Source of the DNA: Neurospora tetraspora
Lineage: Eukaryota; Ascomycota; Sordariomycetes; Sordariales; Sordariaceae
Assembly: GCF_033439725.1 (NCBI RefSeq)
Contig: NW_026944383.1
Coordinates: forward strand, 6,076,001 to 6,140,000
Length of the DNA: 64,000 nt
Direction: 5' to 3'
Shown here: positions 1-13,281 of the stretch, in pieces
Position numbering within the stretch: the stretch's first letter is position 1
How the letters are laid out: every line of letters starts with the position of its first letter
Position numbers and translations under genes: made by a program
Notes under the pieces: model-generated
Database searches by the model: none
Told to the model about the DNA's origin: nothing
What the model saw: only the letters and a program-made list of their open reading frames with translations

Positions 1-378
1 AGTGGCGCTGATGACGAAGCCCAAGTCATTGACTCAGACCTATCCGATGATGATGGCCTGTTCGTTGGCGACAGCGACGACGACGGAAGCGAAGGGCCTC
101 CGGCAAGGAAGCGTCGCAAAGATAGGCAGCCTGCTGCTGAGGAGGGCGAGCGTGACGACAAGAAGAAGCTTGCTATGGACATATCATATGAGGGCTTTGC
201 CATCTACGGTCGCGTACTCTGCCTCGTCGTGAAACGGCGGGACATTGGGCGGACCGTAACGGGGCCTTCAGGTGGCAGAGCTCTGACGGCCCAGCCTGGC
301 GGCCAGGCAATGCTGGAAAACTGGATCACGTCTACACAACTTCCCGAGGCTGCCGTGGGAGAGGACGACGCGGTTTGA
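1..378 (+). CDS. C-terminal fragment of an unidentified acidic protein
   Basis: Frame 1 is open from the first base to a TGA at 376-378 and gives 125 residues, so the gene begins outside the window. The visible part has Asp/Glu-rich stretches (DSDLSDDDG, GDSDDDGSEG), a basic patch KRRK that could be a nuclear localisation signal, then a compact hydrophobic segment (YEGFAIYGRVLCLVVKRR) and a C-terminal tail with ENWITSTQ. Acidic runs beside a basic cluster suggest a nuclear protein. The hydrophobic segment followed by a short tail looks like a conserved C-terminal box, but I do not recognise the family and assign no function. No intron is needed in the visible part. That the frame is coding rests on its composition and on its being open from the window edge. 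Confidence 0.6.
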   Translation, partial: SGADDEAQVIDSDLSDDDGLFVGDSDDDGSEGPPARKRRKDRQPAAEEGERDDKKKLAMDISYEGFAIYGRVLCLVVKRRDIGRTVTGPSGGRALTAQPGGQAMLENWITSTQLPEAAVGEDDAV

Positions 379-2097
379 GACGGCTGCCAAGCTGGCTGTC
401 CGGCTGAAGTTGGTCCACCAAAGACAGTCCTTCATGGCCATCACAATGCCATTTTACAAGGGATGGGAAAGCAGGGGGACCCAACCAAGCTTCTCTTTCC
501 TCCACCGCCTTCCATCACACCGCCTACTTTTGATGGCTCTTTCAGACTCCCTGGATTTATCGGACTCGGAGTGACCTCTCCGTCCCTCATCACCAGGCAC
601 CAGGGTCAGGTTAGACAGGCCAGCTGATTCTGATGTCATCGACGGCTTATTGCCCCGCGTTCTTGAAACGAACAATTTGGTGACCATCAGCCTGGGACGC
701 GATCTACGGATGTTGTGCACCTGGCGTTTTCCCAGGTGCTTGGTGTGCCCGGTGTGCCTGGAGTACCTGTTGTACCTGTCGTATCCGGAACCTTCAGCAA
801 GGCAAGGTTCTTCTTGGCCTTCAAAACATGCCATTTCGCTCAATCGATTGGCAGATTTCGCTTCCCAGAGCACGGAAAGGGCATGGCGGATACCTTGGCA
901 GAGATTGCCATGCTGCCAGGACGTGATAAGCAATCACACCACATGGGAAACTTTGTGATTGCAACTCCAAGATGAACCATCCGTACTGAAATACCTTAGT
1001 CTGGGGTAGTCGACAAATTACAGTTTACGAACACTGTACGTACGTACCCTTACGTTACACGCCTCATTCCAGATGATGCAATCGGCAGCCTTTTCAGTCC
1101 CTTTTCGGGGATCGACCACCAACCCAGGCACATGAAACACGCCCCCCTGACGAAATTAAACTAGTGTAATAAACACCGAACGACTCTTGATGCGGCCCAC
1201 ACCGAATCTGGGGCAAAAGGAGCATATCCAATTTCTCGTCGAATTTCCATCAATAACAATGGCAAAATTCCTAATCATGGATGCCGGTCAAGCCGCTGAA
1301 ACGCGATATACACAACCATCATTGACCATAATGCATCTAGGACAGTGGCCAACCTTAGGACTCCACTGGTCCCTGATGCTCAGGCAAGATCTCGATAACG
1401 GCACATCTTTGTCGCACCTTGGTGGACTATCGTACTCGGTTTCTCGTCAACATTTCATTGGGTGATGACGATATTCAAAACCTGTATTGTGTTGCTGGAG
1501 GGTAGCAGAGGAGCAGAGGTACCGGTACGGTTGTCAGGGATTTACGGATGTATCTTCTTGAACGCGGTATCGTAGGACCCCGATGCTCATCGCCTCCCCA
1601 GGTTTATCTAGGTTCATATTTATAGAAGGAAGGGAAGGAAAAAACGTGGTGAGCCCTGACATATATGGGGGAGGAAATGCTACGCTGTGGTGACCGGGAA
1701 GAAGACGGATATAAGCAACTCCGAATGGAGGATAATATGTAGCGTCGTTGGCATTGGGATTAGTAGGCTGGTTAATACATTTGCAACGCATGAAGTTGAC
1801 AGATCACTTCTAGTGTCAGCATCAGGATGCTCTCTGCCTGGTACCAACTGGCATTTGGTGAGACGCCCTGACAAATGACTCGTACCTATAACGGATGAAT
1901 TACTACTTTACGAATGAATCAATGACAGCGAAACAGTCACAAGTAAATAATGCATCACGTTCAGTGGTTCTGCTCACGTATGTGGTTGATGGTAGAGAGG
2001 ATGCATCAAGGTAGTTGTGTGTCGTCGATGTATAGGAAGGTGGTCAACCTGTTCCATATAAGTGGATTGTTTAACACAAGACAATAACTAAATCGAA
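379..2097. other. Intergenic DNA, no gene recognised
   Basis: This stretch has ordinary GC content. ORFs on both strands (up to 159 codons) are low-complexity or shadow-like and none shows a recognisable domain. A short run of degenerate GTRCCTG-type repeats lies near 736-785. The first part is presumably the 3' UTR of the upstream gene. Confidence 0.5.
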
Positions 2098-2195
2098 GGC
2101 GCGATGACCGAGTGGCCTAAGGTGTTTGACTCGAACTACCATTCGAGGTCTATCAAATCTCTTCGGAGGCGCAGGTTCAAATCCTGCTCGCGTCG
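2098..2195 (+). tRNA. tRNA-Ser(CGA) with a 16-nt intron
   Basis: The acceptor arm GGCGCGA (2098-2104) pairs with TCGCGTC (2188-2194), with one G-U pair, and is followed by discriminator G2195. The D arm has a 3-bp stem ACC/GGT. The anticodon stem TTTGA (2125-2129) pairs with TCAAA (2153-2157). The loop reads C-T-CGA-A, so the anticodon is CGA at 2132-2134, and the intron spans about 2136-2151, directly after position 37, the standard place for nuclear tRNA introns. An extended variable arm (about 2158-2170), as expected of a class II tRNA-Ser, precedes the T arm GCAGG/TTCAAAT/CCTGC. It decodes UCG serine codons. Confidence 0.93.
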
Positions 2196-2207
2196 ATTCA
2201 ACTTCTC

Positions 2208-2212
2208 TTTTT
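2208..2212 (+). terminator. Pol III terminator of tRNA-Ser
   Basis: A run of five T residues begins 13 nt after the mature 3' end, as expected for RNA polymerase III termination; a second T run follows at about 2216-2220. Confidence 0.7.
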
Positions 2213-5200
2213 GCCTTTTTGTACTTGTCACCGATGCACCCGTGAATCTTGCTAGCAGGTCTTCTCTTTTTTTTAGTTTCTAATTTGTTTTTGTTTCGCC
2301 CATGCAGAAGGGTTTCAAGTACGGGTGGTATGATAGTCGAAGTGCAATAACGGTAACAAAATTGCTCGGTCGGTTACTGTTACGCAAGTGATCATGAAGT
2401 TTTGTTCGTGGAATATGGCACGATGTCAAATCGTTCGTTCGCCTCTCCTACAAATCTCACCAGCTTCATTATCAAGCCATTGTATACGCACTCCGAAAAG
2501 ATCGCTGACAAACTGAAAGCAACACAAAGATACACGTCTGTTCAGTAATCGTCAACCCTATCGCCGACATCCGAGGCATGGCGCAAGTTCAACGTTGTGG
2601 TACGAGGCTACGTTGACAAATGTAGAATGCTAGCCGGACTTACAAGGCCCGACCGATATGGCCTCATGGCAACAAGCTACCGATCTGGGCGTTGAAGTAA
2701 TATCAAGCACTGCACTTGTGCAAAAAAGCTAGTCCGGATTATACCGTACCGATATCATATGGCGCCATCACATTCTCAACCAGCACGACACAACGAACGG
2801 CCAAAGACAGACGGACGAACGGACGGAGAGAGGAGGGAGGGCGAAAGAAGACGGATTGGTTGAGATGTAGGTTTGTTTACTACAGTAGTTCCGGTGTACC
2901 AAAATTGGTGATATGTGCATCATCGCCTGATATCCGTTCGATATTCCGTTTGCGCAAGTGGTTGCAGAAGAGGCGGCCACCCTCACCGCAACGCAACCAG
3001 CGAGCGATAAACCAAGAATGGCATATAATGTCAAACTGGTCCGAACGGGGCAAGAGCCAAGAGAAGAGATGGAATATTGGTTTTGGGCTCAACGCCATGA
3101 TTTCGGTGTACTATAGGTACGCAGTATGTAATGTAGTGGCTAGTCGTTATGTATCAGTTCACGGAGAGACATTGCCCACCAACCCCAACGGAATAAGTCC
3201 CAAGAGGGGATAGGGCAAAGCCCAGGAAATGATGGTCAACTTGTCCTTGTCGCAGGCGGTATTGTAAATGGCGTGTCTGAGCTGTTATTCCCCATCAGGT
3301 AGTGTGTATGGATGTGTGTGTTACACAGGTAGATCTGGTACACGGCGGATGTTACCAAATAAACCCTTGGACACACAAACCCTTTTGGCTTGCCGAAACA
3401 ACCGACCGACACCCGGCCGGCTTGATGACAAGACAAATAAAATTATATACCTACTGGGATTGACTTGTACCTCCGTGATGCTATGCCCGGTCTTAGCGTT
3501 TTACAGGGGATTGTCTTTAGGGTTTTGAAAAGGAATGTGGGTGTGCAATTTTGGGGGGCTAACCTTGTTTCGTTTTCATTGTGGGTAAGTTTCTTCTTGC
3601 CTTGTAAGTAACACAGCCTTCCAGTTTCCCCATTCTCTGGGTGTTGTTGGTCAGACAGACGAAAAGGCATTGCCAGGCTCCAGGTTGCCAAGAGCAGGAC
3701 AAAAGCTAGCAGAGAAAAGCAGGGTCCAATATTACAGTCACAATGTGTCTGTCATGGTCGTATCGACAAGGACAGCACCCACCAAATACTGGTTTTCGGT
3801 TGGGAAAGAAACTATTTTCTCTCTTATCTCTGTGAGACTGTGGTAGTGCCGTTGACGGGTACCTGGGCAGAGAGAACCTCGGAGCTATGTACCAGCGCGA
3901 TGGAACCCACCGTATGTCCGTAGCGTCGCAGTATCGAACAGTTGAATCACGAGAATACAGCCACATTGACAAATGCAAGAAATTTGGGTGCAAAGTGAGA
4001 AGAGACCGGGAGTCATGGCCTGGCACTAGCAATTCTCTAGCGTTGGTCTCTTTTTTTTCACTTTAGCCTTGTCGTCGTCGTCCGATTGTCGGGCCTCGGT
4101 TCACTGCCCTGTCTAGGGGCTTGGGGCTAGCTCAGCCAGAATGGTACGTAAGCTCAATGAGAAGAAGTGAAGTTTTTGCGCCAGAAACAAAATCGGAACC
4201 AACCGAGTCGCAGTAACATTGAATACACGTCCACCAACACTTCTCAAAGTTTCAATGATCGACATTCATCGCCATCATGGTCGTTAGCGGTAGCGTCCTG
4301 TAGCGCCGTAAGCTTGATCGGAGTAGGTAGTTTCGCCCGTGTTGTGCCCACTTGGAGCCATGGTAAGAACCGAAAACCCCATCAGACACCCCCAGATGCC
4401 CCCAGATATCAGCAGATTTTAATCTGGTGTATGCGGGGCGAAGGGACCTGGCTAACCAGGCAAACGTTTCAACAAAATTTGGTGACAACGTTGGACTTTC
4501 GTGTTGGAGAAAGTGAGACTAAACCCCGGAGATGATGACGGGAACTTTTTAGTTCCAACGTCTGGCTCGGCTCTTGACTTCGGCTCTTGGATGCGGCTCA
4601 CAAGATGATGGGAGGGAACCGACTACGGTATCTCAGTACCGTGATGCGCCTCAACCGCGAAGGTGAAGACGGCTGGGCGGATGAGGACAAGTCGGCACTC
4701 TCGGCACCCCAAGGTGTTTCGAGGCGGTAGCAGGGCAAACGAAACAGGTCCCTGAATGGCCTTCATATCCGTGTTAAACTGCCCAGAAGCCCAGGAGATC
4801 GTGTATCGACACAGTAGCACTTAATGCTGGCGTTGATCATGAGGAAGCACGCTCGTCATGATGATGTTGCGCATCAATTCAGATCCCCCAAGTTGACAGA
4901 CGAGATCGGAGCGGAGGAAGCCGATGAGGGACACCGAAGGAGTTCAGACCAAGCTACACCACAAATCGTTAGCGGCTCGCAGTCTTGTCAGGGGTGTTCA
5001 TTCAGGTCCACGTTATCCGCTCGATGCGGACGAGCAGCCCTTCCACGTGGCAAGACAGGGGTCTAAATCGCTCTTCTGTCAGGTACGGCGTACGGCGCAT
5101 GATGCACCCCTGAGCAGCTGTAAGTTTGCTGGAACGGGATGCCAATCACCCAATGTCGCCAACTCCAAGAGGAAATTGTCCGTGTCGCCGTGGATGAGAT

Positions 5201-8200
5201 GCATCAACTCGAGACACAAGTCCTCACAGGCCGTTCCATGAGAACGATAAGCCGTGCTGTAGCATATTGATACGCTTTAACTTGGGTGAAACTCTTGGTT
5301 TAGTGATCAATGTCCTGGAGTTGATATCAATGTAAAATACCGTAATGAACTTACGAGCGGCTAGCGTCGCTATAGTACCATCTCTCTCTTGTCTATTCTC
5401 AACCAGCCTTTTCCTCTCTCGTCGCCCGTTCTCCAAACTCCGATGGAAAGTTCCGATGGAGGTTCGCGAGTTTGTCTGACTTTGGACTGGCAGATTCAGA
5501 CCGTGGGGCGCATCAATCGCAAAAGTTCTCGCTTGGCTCTGCTTTGGTTGAGAAAGACAGCGAGAAATTAGATATCTCGGCGGCCCTAGCTGATCAGGCT
5601 AGCTGGAAAACCCGGAGAATGCCCTGGAGATAGCATGGTGAGCTTGGAAAATGGAGCGAGACCAATCTTCCTCGGCTCTGTGCTTTGATTGGTGGCAGTC
5701 CGAACCCTCATCCCTGACCCAGAAGAAACCCTATTAGATGCAACCCCCAGAGAAATGCAAATCCATATCAAGTTACCTAGTTTATGCAAGTATGCTGGTG
5801 GCCCCCCTTCGCCCATTTGTATGTAAGTGTGACCCTAGTAACTGCATGACTCCTAGTAAATGTAACTTTTTTGGAGACTCCCTATAGAGCCCAGATTAGT
5901 TGCATTTACTAGGGCTTCTACTGTATCAAAGGGTCGATGTGCCTGGCGTGCCTGGTGCCGTATCCTGGTCACTTCGCTCGAAAGCCTCCGTACCAGCTGA
6001 CCGGGCTGGGCGAACGTCGCGCACCAAAAAGCACTCCGCATGACAGCACGGTGAGCAGAAGAAACGTCTGAGACCATGGTTATCCAATCAGAAGCAGTAC
6101 CTTTGATAAGACTGAGATGGACATTCGATTGTTCCTGACTTAGAGATTTTCGGGGTCGGCCTCTAACCCAAAGCAAGCACGCCGCCACGTGGCCCCAGGT
6201 GCGCGCCCATATCGGTAATCCGGTGCTAATCGACACCTTAACCACAAGAAGACAACTCTATCACGTCATTGAAGCACATATCGTGCGGGGTTTCGTGATG
6301 AACTGGAGGGTGGTCTTGGGCCTTCGGGCTGGGTCGTTCCCCTGGGAGGTCCTTAGTGCGCGGATATTTACGTGCCGACAACAACAAACCGTCCTAGGCC
6401 AAAGCCCGATAGAGGTGAACCCCAGCCTTGGGGGTAGCGCGGCTCTGGTAACACAAGACGGCGCAGATAAGGCATCCGGCAGCCATAAGGGACAGATGGG
6501 GGGAAGGGCAGACGGATGGGTAGGACAAAGGTACGGATGCAACCTTTACCCAGATAATCCCAAGGGAGCAATGTCATAACTTACCACTACTACGGTACTT
6601 ATCCGAGCTAAGTCGTGATGCTGTGCCCGTTGGTCTTCACAGAGATGACGGCACAGCCTCCTCCATCTCACGTTTGAGAGTTTATTACCTCCCAAATACC
6701 ATTGGCGTGTGCCTGCTGACTGCATAGTGCGGATCGTGGAGCTGCACAACTGTTGACCAGGGATTCTCTTTTCGGTGGATATGCTTAGCCAAGCTCACGG
6801 GCAAGCGCGCCTTGCTGGAAACAGGGCACATTCTGACAGCCTCCCTTCATCACAGTCTTTGCTATCCCGAAAGAGCCGTAGGGTTGTCGTGGTTTTGCCA
6901 ACTCCCCGGTATCCCACGGTTGAGGCCGGTGTGCCGGTGTTCCCGTGTGCCAGTGTTACCACTGCGGTGGTAAGAAAGCGGTGGAGGACTGCTTACGCCG
7001 TGCGACTCTCACCGGTCAAGTGATGTGATGGGTATATTTCTCCATGCGTACATGGCTGCTGTCCTCGAGTGCGGCAGTTGATTATGTCCGAGACGTGTCA
7101 CATTCCTTCGTGGTCATGACCTGACCAAAGTGGTTGCCTTGTTATCGGTCGGCATATAGCCTCTTTGCCTGATACTATATCGCATCATTTCTAAGCCGCC
7201 GTGGCCGCCTCGCGCCTCGCTGTTGGACGCAGCATGCTCATCCCTCGCCCATGATGATCACGATGGAATTGTCGGAGGTCTGTCCCTGCTGCCATGTGAA
7301 AATTTGTTTGATGTCTGACAGTTTCCATGGTCAAGGACCTCGGAGCGGGTCACCGATGACATTGAGCCGGCGGTGTGGTGGTCAAGGTGAGCGAAAAATT
7401 TTGAGTATCGGTGAACCTGGCAGAGTGATGATGCCTTGATCAAACGCTCCAAGAGATGGGATCCCGGCGATGCTTTGCCGTTCCTCTTGCTCCGCAGCTT
7501 CCAGAAGGTTGGAAAAATTTGACAGCCAATCCCCAGAGCCCCAACCCAGCCGAGGTGGAAAGCAGTTGGTTCCGGTGTGCCTCTGTATCTGGCCGTATAC
7601 GACCGAAACAGGGAAGGGGGTTGTGATAAGCTGGGTGAGTTGAGTCAGATGACTGACACTGTTATATATTCTTGCCGGGATAAACATGTAAGCCACATCA
7701 AAACCAACTTTCACAACATCATGGACAGGGGTACGACGACTCTTGGAAGGCGGCCGAAGTACTGTACAAGTGATACTTGCAAAGCTGAATGGTAACCTTT
7801 CCGTCCTTTGGGTCCTCCGGAAACCAAAATTACCGCCAGCCATCTGGTTTCTCTTACGAAATTCTGGGCAACAGCACCGAGAGAGGGGTAAGCTGGCTCG
7901 ACTGGGCACGGAGAAGCTGGCAGTGCTAGATATCGGGTGCCGACGATGCGAAGCGGAGGTCAATTTGCCGTGCTGACCCGGCACTAGAGATGATCTGGCA
8001 TGTGAAGAAGCGGTTGGGACCGTTGGGTGTTCATGCATGATGGGTTGGGAACGGATGGCGGGGAGCGCGGCGGCGAGATGTCGTGATGTCGTGATGTTGT
8101 TGTTGGTGTTGATGGTGTTGTTGGAGCAATGCAATGCCCTGAGCGGCAGGTCCGTAGAGGGCTGGAGAAAGACTTGTGGGGCCTGAAGCTCTGTGCGGAG

Positions 8201-11200
8201 GGGAGGATCCACAGACGACGACAACGAGCAACAGCATTGAAAGTTTCAACTTGAAACTTTGTCAGCAAGAGGAACCACCACCACCACCACCCTGCCTGTC
8301 TTCACCTACAGAGACCCTGGACACAAAATCCCCAACAATGCTGACTCCTACGCTACGCTGGCCGTAATCGATAAACCTCAGCCTGGGTAGGGCTCCAGGG
8401 ATAGCGACGATACGAGGGTGACGCCCCGTGCTTTTGGCAATTTACCCCCTGTTCTCCCTTGCACAATATTCTATTCTTGGTCAAACCCCAGGGTTCAGAT
8501 TCGGTATAGACGGTCGACCTCAACGCTGCCACCTAATCCATCTTCGAGGAACCGCATTCCGAAGTAATCCGCAAAGCAGGCCGCAAAGGGAAGTAATGCC
8601 CGCAAAGGCGCAACCCATTCGAGAGGGAAAGGGTCGGAAACGGACTCAGAGTCAGTGCCGTGGTCAGCAAATCCATATCGAGACACGGCTGGAAAGGGCT
8701 GGGTACGGTACTCAATGGGACCGGGAGGGTTGAGTTGCATCTCCTTGGCCCTCGCATGTGTTTCGCTCCCCTTCGTTTCCGTTCTACTTTACCACACGCT
8801 TACATATCACTTTTACCCTTTTGAACTATGCCAGGAACCCGACGTTGCGAGCCTCGCGACGATATCCCGTCCAGCACCCCCGGCGGCTTTGCCCGGCTTC
8901 TATGCGCTTCCTGCTGCACTACCGAGCGTGCCGTGTGTATGTGATGATGGTACCGAAAGGCGCTGTCATGCAAAATAAGCGCTCGCTAGAGTCGGTTACA
9001 CTATAAAGCCTAAACCTTCATGGATTTATGCTGATCATGTACAAATTGTCTGAAACAGGCCCACATTGAAAACACTCGATAGGACATGCAAGTCCGATCA
9101 GCTAGCGCACGCCCTTTGGGGGCAGAGTCTCACCTAAAACACAGTGAACCTTGGGTAGTTTATTGAGGTTGCTGTTGACCATGTCTTGATATTTGGAGTT
9201 TGTACGGAGAAATTGCCCAACCGGCGGGTTAGTGCCCAGAAGAGTCCTTGACAGGATCTTCCTTATCCCTGCCTGTCTTTACCTCTCCGACCACCCCAGC
9301 TTTTTCTTACACTGATCGCGACATATCATTATAGTTCAAGCTCGGTAGTGAGTCATGATGGATGATTTGCAAAAAAAAACGTGGGCTTGATAGTGGGGTT
9401 TCCACCCATCGGATGTCGCAATGGAAGAGGTTATCCAGCCCGAGCTGACCAACTCAACCAGCTCCTTCTTATCAATCCTACCAGACTCCGGCTGACACAC
9501 GCTCACCCCCAAGGTGGTGAGATATCCCCTTTGGGCGCAAACACTGTACAAGTTGCGATGCGGGGAAGTGTGGCCCTCGCCAACAAAAGTGTGTGGCGTT
9601 CTCCAAGGACGCCGATCCAATCGAAGGTCGCACCGTCAGCCCGTTCCTGGCCCAGTTCCTGACGAGACGGTTCCTGACAAGAGGAACATTCTGAGGCATT
9701 CCCGGCATGCAATCGCCTCTCGAAAGGGGCTACCTGCACTGGCTCTCTCTCGTTCTTGGGAACCAACCAAGAAGGGGATGCTCCCGTTCCGCTCCTCCAT
9801 CCCATTCCAATTCCATCCAGCACTCCGAACGCGCTGCGAAAAACAAGTAGCTGAGGGCTGCAGTGCATTTCATCTCCGAACCGCTCTGTCGGCTTCGCCG
9901 CCGGGCAAACGGACAGCACAAGGACGGATGATTTTTGGCGGCGCGGTCTCGACCTCAGACGCCCACTCTAGTGCGTAAAGACTATCGACTATCAGCCTCA
10001 ACATCGTGGGGCAAGTGCGGAGGAGGAGCCTGTCTCAAGGTTAATGACGTTAATGAGAAGGCAATGTGATCGAACTCACACACTCGCATCGCGCTGACCA
10101 TGGCGTGTCCTCGTCCCTCCCAGCTCATCGGCATCGCAACTTCCAGTCTCGGTAGTTTTGTGAGCTATCAACTAGCCTACAGGGACAATGTAGGCATTCA
10201 GGTCATGATGGCAGCCACCAAGCCACCATTGCAACGGTGGCGTGTGGTTGGTTGTAACACAGGCATAAACGAGGGGACAACAAGGCGACCGCCATCAATG
10301 TTGATATTGCAATTGCGTGAAGACAGCGCTGGGTAATTTACAAGTATTTGTAAAAGGCAACCAAAAGGGGGCCAGCTGACGATCGGATATGCAGAACTTA
10401 GTGCTAGCAGAAGCGGTGCATGCCTTTGGAGATATTGCGAGTTGATCAGTGCTGTCTCAACTCGAGCACACGGCTCCTGCAGCACATTGATCTTCTGTGC
10501 TTCTGAAACATCTCTTACATGCCTGTAAGTTGGACACTGACCGACGGCCGTCCGGGAACCGGCTTTGGCTCGTTCGACCGCAGGGCAGTTGTGGGATCAC
10601 AGTTGTGTCCCGGAAGGACAAACCCCATCCCGTTGTTGAACATGAGTTCGGCCGTTTGTTGCCGCTTCTCGCGCCTGAGGCCGAGACGTTTGGGTCCCGG
10701 CGGGCCGAAGATGGACGGTGGACAGTGTCCGGAGCTGTGGTGGTTAATTGTCCCAGGAGGATGCTGGAGTCTCAAGATTTTCAGGGCCTGTTTTGGCGGG
10801 TTTCGTCGAAATGAAAAAGAGGCAAAAATTCCTCAGCATTCTGAGCATGGTAATTGGGGTACCTGAATTCTCCCCCCAGGGCCAGGGCAGATCGACCTGT
10901 TCCTGGTTCCTGGGGAGACCCCGAAAAGAGAAACAACGCGGGCCTAGCGGGCCTGGGACTGCTAGGAGCAGGCTACCAAATTTGCTGTGCCTCTGCTGAG
11001 TCTAATGAAGCACCTGAGATTGCCAGTGGATACGCTGGATACAAACGCGAGTAAAATTTGCATACTCCAAGACGGGAATCGCCAATTTTCAGCTGCAATG
11101 TGCGCACCAATGTACGCTGCCCTTTTTGGACGTCCCTACATGTGAAATGCCTGACCTGAATGCGGGCAATGCGCGAATGGTGGCAGATCAACGAACACTT

Positions 11201-12062
11201 CCACAGAAGTGTAGAGCACGGCCGGTCCCTTTGAAATCGCGTCCCGTCCAGTCGCAGGCTTTGTGGCCGCCGCAGCTGAGTAAACATGATGTCGATGACT
11301 ATTGTTTCAAAAGTTCTCCCGCCTGCCGAGTTTGGATGTGAATGAGGTCTTGGCTAGGGCCGCTCTCAATGGCCGGCGGGTTGGCCTTGGCGTGCGAGCA
11401 CTGGCAGAGTTCGGACGGAGAGCGCGGGTTCGCCGGAGGCCCGGTCGCATGTTTTGCCATATGGCACCGGCACGCGAAAGAACCCCAACACATCTTGTGA
11501 CAGACAAGCAAACCCCAGGTGCGATGAGGACAACAATCACGACATCTGATTGCAAAGGATTTGCCGTCGTCATGGATGCCATGGGAAAGCAGGCCGGCCG
11601 CTATTTCCAGAACATCAAGGACGCTCTTCTCTTGCAAACCGATTCCAGGACTGGCCTGTCCTCCCATTATCCCCAATCCCATTATTTCGAGGCCATTATT
11701 ACACCCCGGGCCCCCGTACGATCCCGTATTCAGCGTATTTTTGGAGTCGTGCGGGACCAGCAACAACGACGGCCAAAAATGGGTGAGAATGGAAATGAAA
11801 GGCTGCTCGGCCTGGGGCGTGTTCCAAATTTCCCAACGTTGATCGGATCCCCATACAAATTGACCCCTGCGGTTGATATGCAGTAAATATGCAGTTGATC
11901 ACACTGCATATTGCTCAAAACAGTTTTTCAAAAGCTTGGCACGTACCACGCTAGACAGGCCCCCTTGTACGTGGCTTTTCAGCCTACATCAGCCTGCATC
12001 AGCCTGCATGAGGCCTTCTGATTGGCTGTATCCGGCCGTGAAAGTTCGCAACGCGTTCATCC

Positions 12063-12089
12063 AAAAAAGCTGAGATTCTCAGCTTTTTT
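12063..12089. repeat. 27-bp palindrome, A6 to T6
   Basis: Two perfect 13-bp arms (AAAAAAGCTGAGA and its reverse complement) are separated by a single T. A transcript from the + strand would form a stem ending in six U residues, which resembles an intrinsic terminator. Such terminators are not used by fungal Pol II, although Pol III could stop in the T run. Confidence 0.85.
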
Positions 12090-12801
12090 GCCGTTGATCG
12101 TTAATTTCTCCTCCATCTTTTGCTGCATCACTTAGAAATTTCAACCACTGATACTTTGAACTCGTGGCTATCGAATGCAGCCGCTTTTTTCCATTTCTGA
12201 ATACCTTCAAAATTCGACCAAATCGAGCTCAAAGTTCCAACCCCTGTAGCGCCAAGCAAGTTCCACCCCCTGTACACGAGAGGGTACAAGAGGCGGCTGC
12301 ATATTTTGCTTTGTACTCGGATCAACCACTGGATCAACTGGCGGATCAGCCATCGATATTTGGAACGCGCCCCTGCTCCAGTCATCAGGTACTTGCGGCA
12401 GGTACTGTACAAAGGGCACTTTTTCTTCTTGCGAACCAGGGGGGAAAGCGGTGTCATGCAGCAGGGCGCCCCGGTCGGCCTGCTGTGTTTCATTTTTCTC
12501 GCAGCGCGAACTCGAGGTCATTACCAGGAACACTCTGGTAACCTTTCAGGCACATTTCAGGAACCTTTCACTGCTTTGAGACGTTCAATTACGCCAAGCT
12601 ATGACTGCGTCACCGCAAGTTAGCGTCTTTCATGTCCCGGTACAAGGCTCGGCACCCTTGAGTGCGATGCGCAACTTTATTTTTGTAACGCGCGCAGCAA
12701 TTCGTCGCGCCAGCAGCGATCCATCGCTTGTATCTGACCCCCGTGTAATGTACCGCTCCACGGTCTCACCTGCCAGGTACCGCCCGTTCCTGATACGGTA
12801 C

Positions 12802-12846
12802 GTACCATCTGTACCATGCGTACCATGCGTACCATGCGTACCATTG
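12802..12846 (+). repeat. Five tandem 9-mers, GTACCATGC type
   Basis: Five consecutive 9-bp units start at 12802, 12811, 12820, 12829 and 12838. The middle three are identical (GTACCATGC) and the outer two vary in the last bases. The array lies about 180 bp upstream of the TATA box at 13025, so it could be a cis-regulatory array for that transcript. That role is inference. Confidence 0.85.
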
Positions 12847-13024
12847 TCGCCATTTTCCATTCACTCCATTCACGCTTCCTCCGTTCGAGGGCTGCGATCC
12901 ACAGACCCTGGCAGCATCTGCCTGGCCGCAGCCCTGTCTGTGAATTCGCAGAGCCTGCCACCCTGCCCATTCCCATCTTGTCCGTAAAGGGCAATGTTGA
13001 GGTCGTTACTCGGCGCATTTCCTA

Positions 13025-13032
13025 CATATAAG
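13025..13032 (+). promoter_or_regulatory. TATA box of the mini-ORF gene
   Basis: CATATAAG is followed by a C/A-rich leader of about 230-250 nt. No ATG occurs in any frame from 13021 to 13281, the start codon at 13282 being the first. This arrangement is typical of strongly expressed fungal genes. Confidence 0.6.
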
Positions 13033-13281
13033 CCAGAGCCCTCCCACCCTCCTCTCACCACCCTTGGATAAGCCATCATCAGATCAAACAACACCAATCA
13101 GCTCACCATCAGGACATTCAAGACACTTCAAACAGTCTTCGGATTACACAAGCTTCTACCAACAACAGCTTATATCTACCACCACCGCCAACCTTCAAGG
13201 AACTCAATCCGGCACTTGACTACAAAGTCATCCACACTAATATCAACAACAACAACCACAACACCAAAACAAACCATCAAA

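Larger units (their letters stand above)
2196..13024. other. Long gene-poor stretch of normal base composition
   Basis: About 10.8 kb in which I recognise no protein domain. The longest open frames (280 codons at 7382-8224 minus, 194 codons at 11302-11886 plus, 154 codons at 9514-9978 plus) look like chance frames. Unlike the three AT-rich blocks elsewhere it shows no RIP signature. It holds small structural features: an inverted repeat at 5851-5917, a (CCA)n run near 8275-8292, a perfect 13-bp-arm palindrome at 12063-12089 and a tandem 9-mer at 12802-12846. Non-coding RNAs or genes made of many small exons cannot be excluded. Confidence 0.5.

Noticed and set aside
7382-8224. 280-codon minus-strand frame in the gene-poor region
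   Set aside because: Low-complexity Ser/Thr/Asn-rich start, no domain, no promoter-like leader, overlapping frames on the other strand; most likely chance.
11302-11886. 194-codon + strand frame
   Set aside because: No recognisable motif and an overlapping 155-codon frame on the opposite strand of equal quality.
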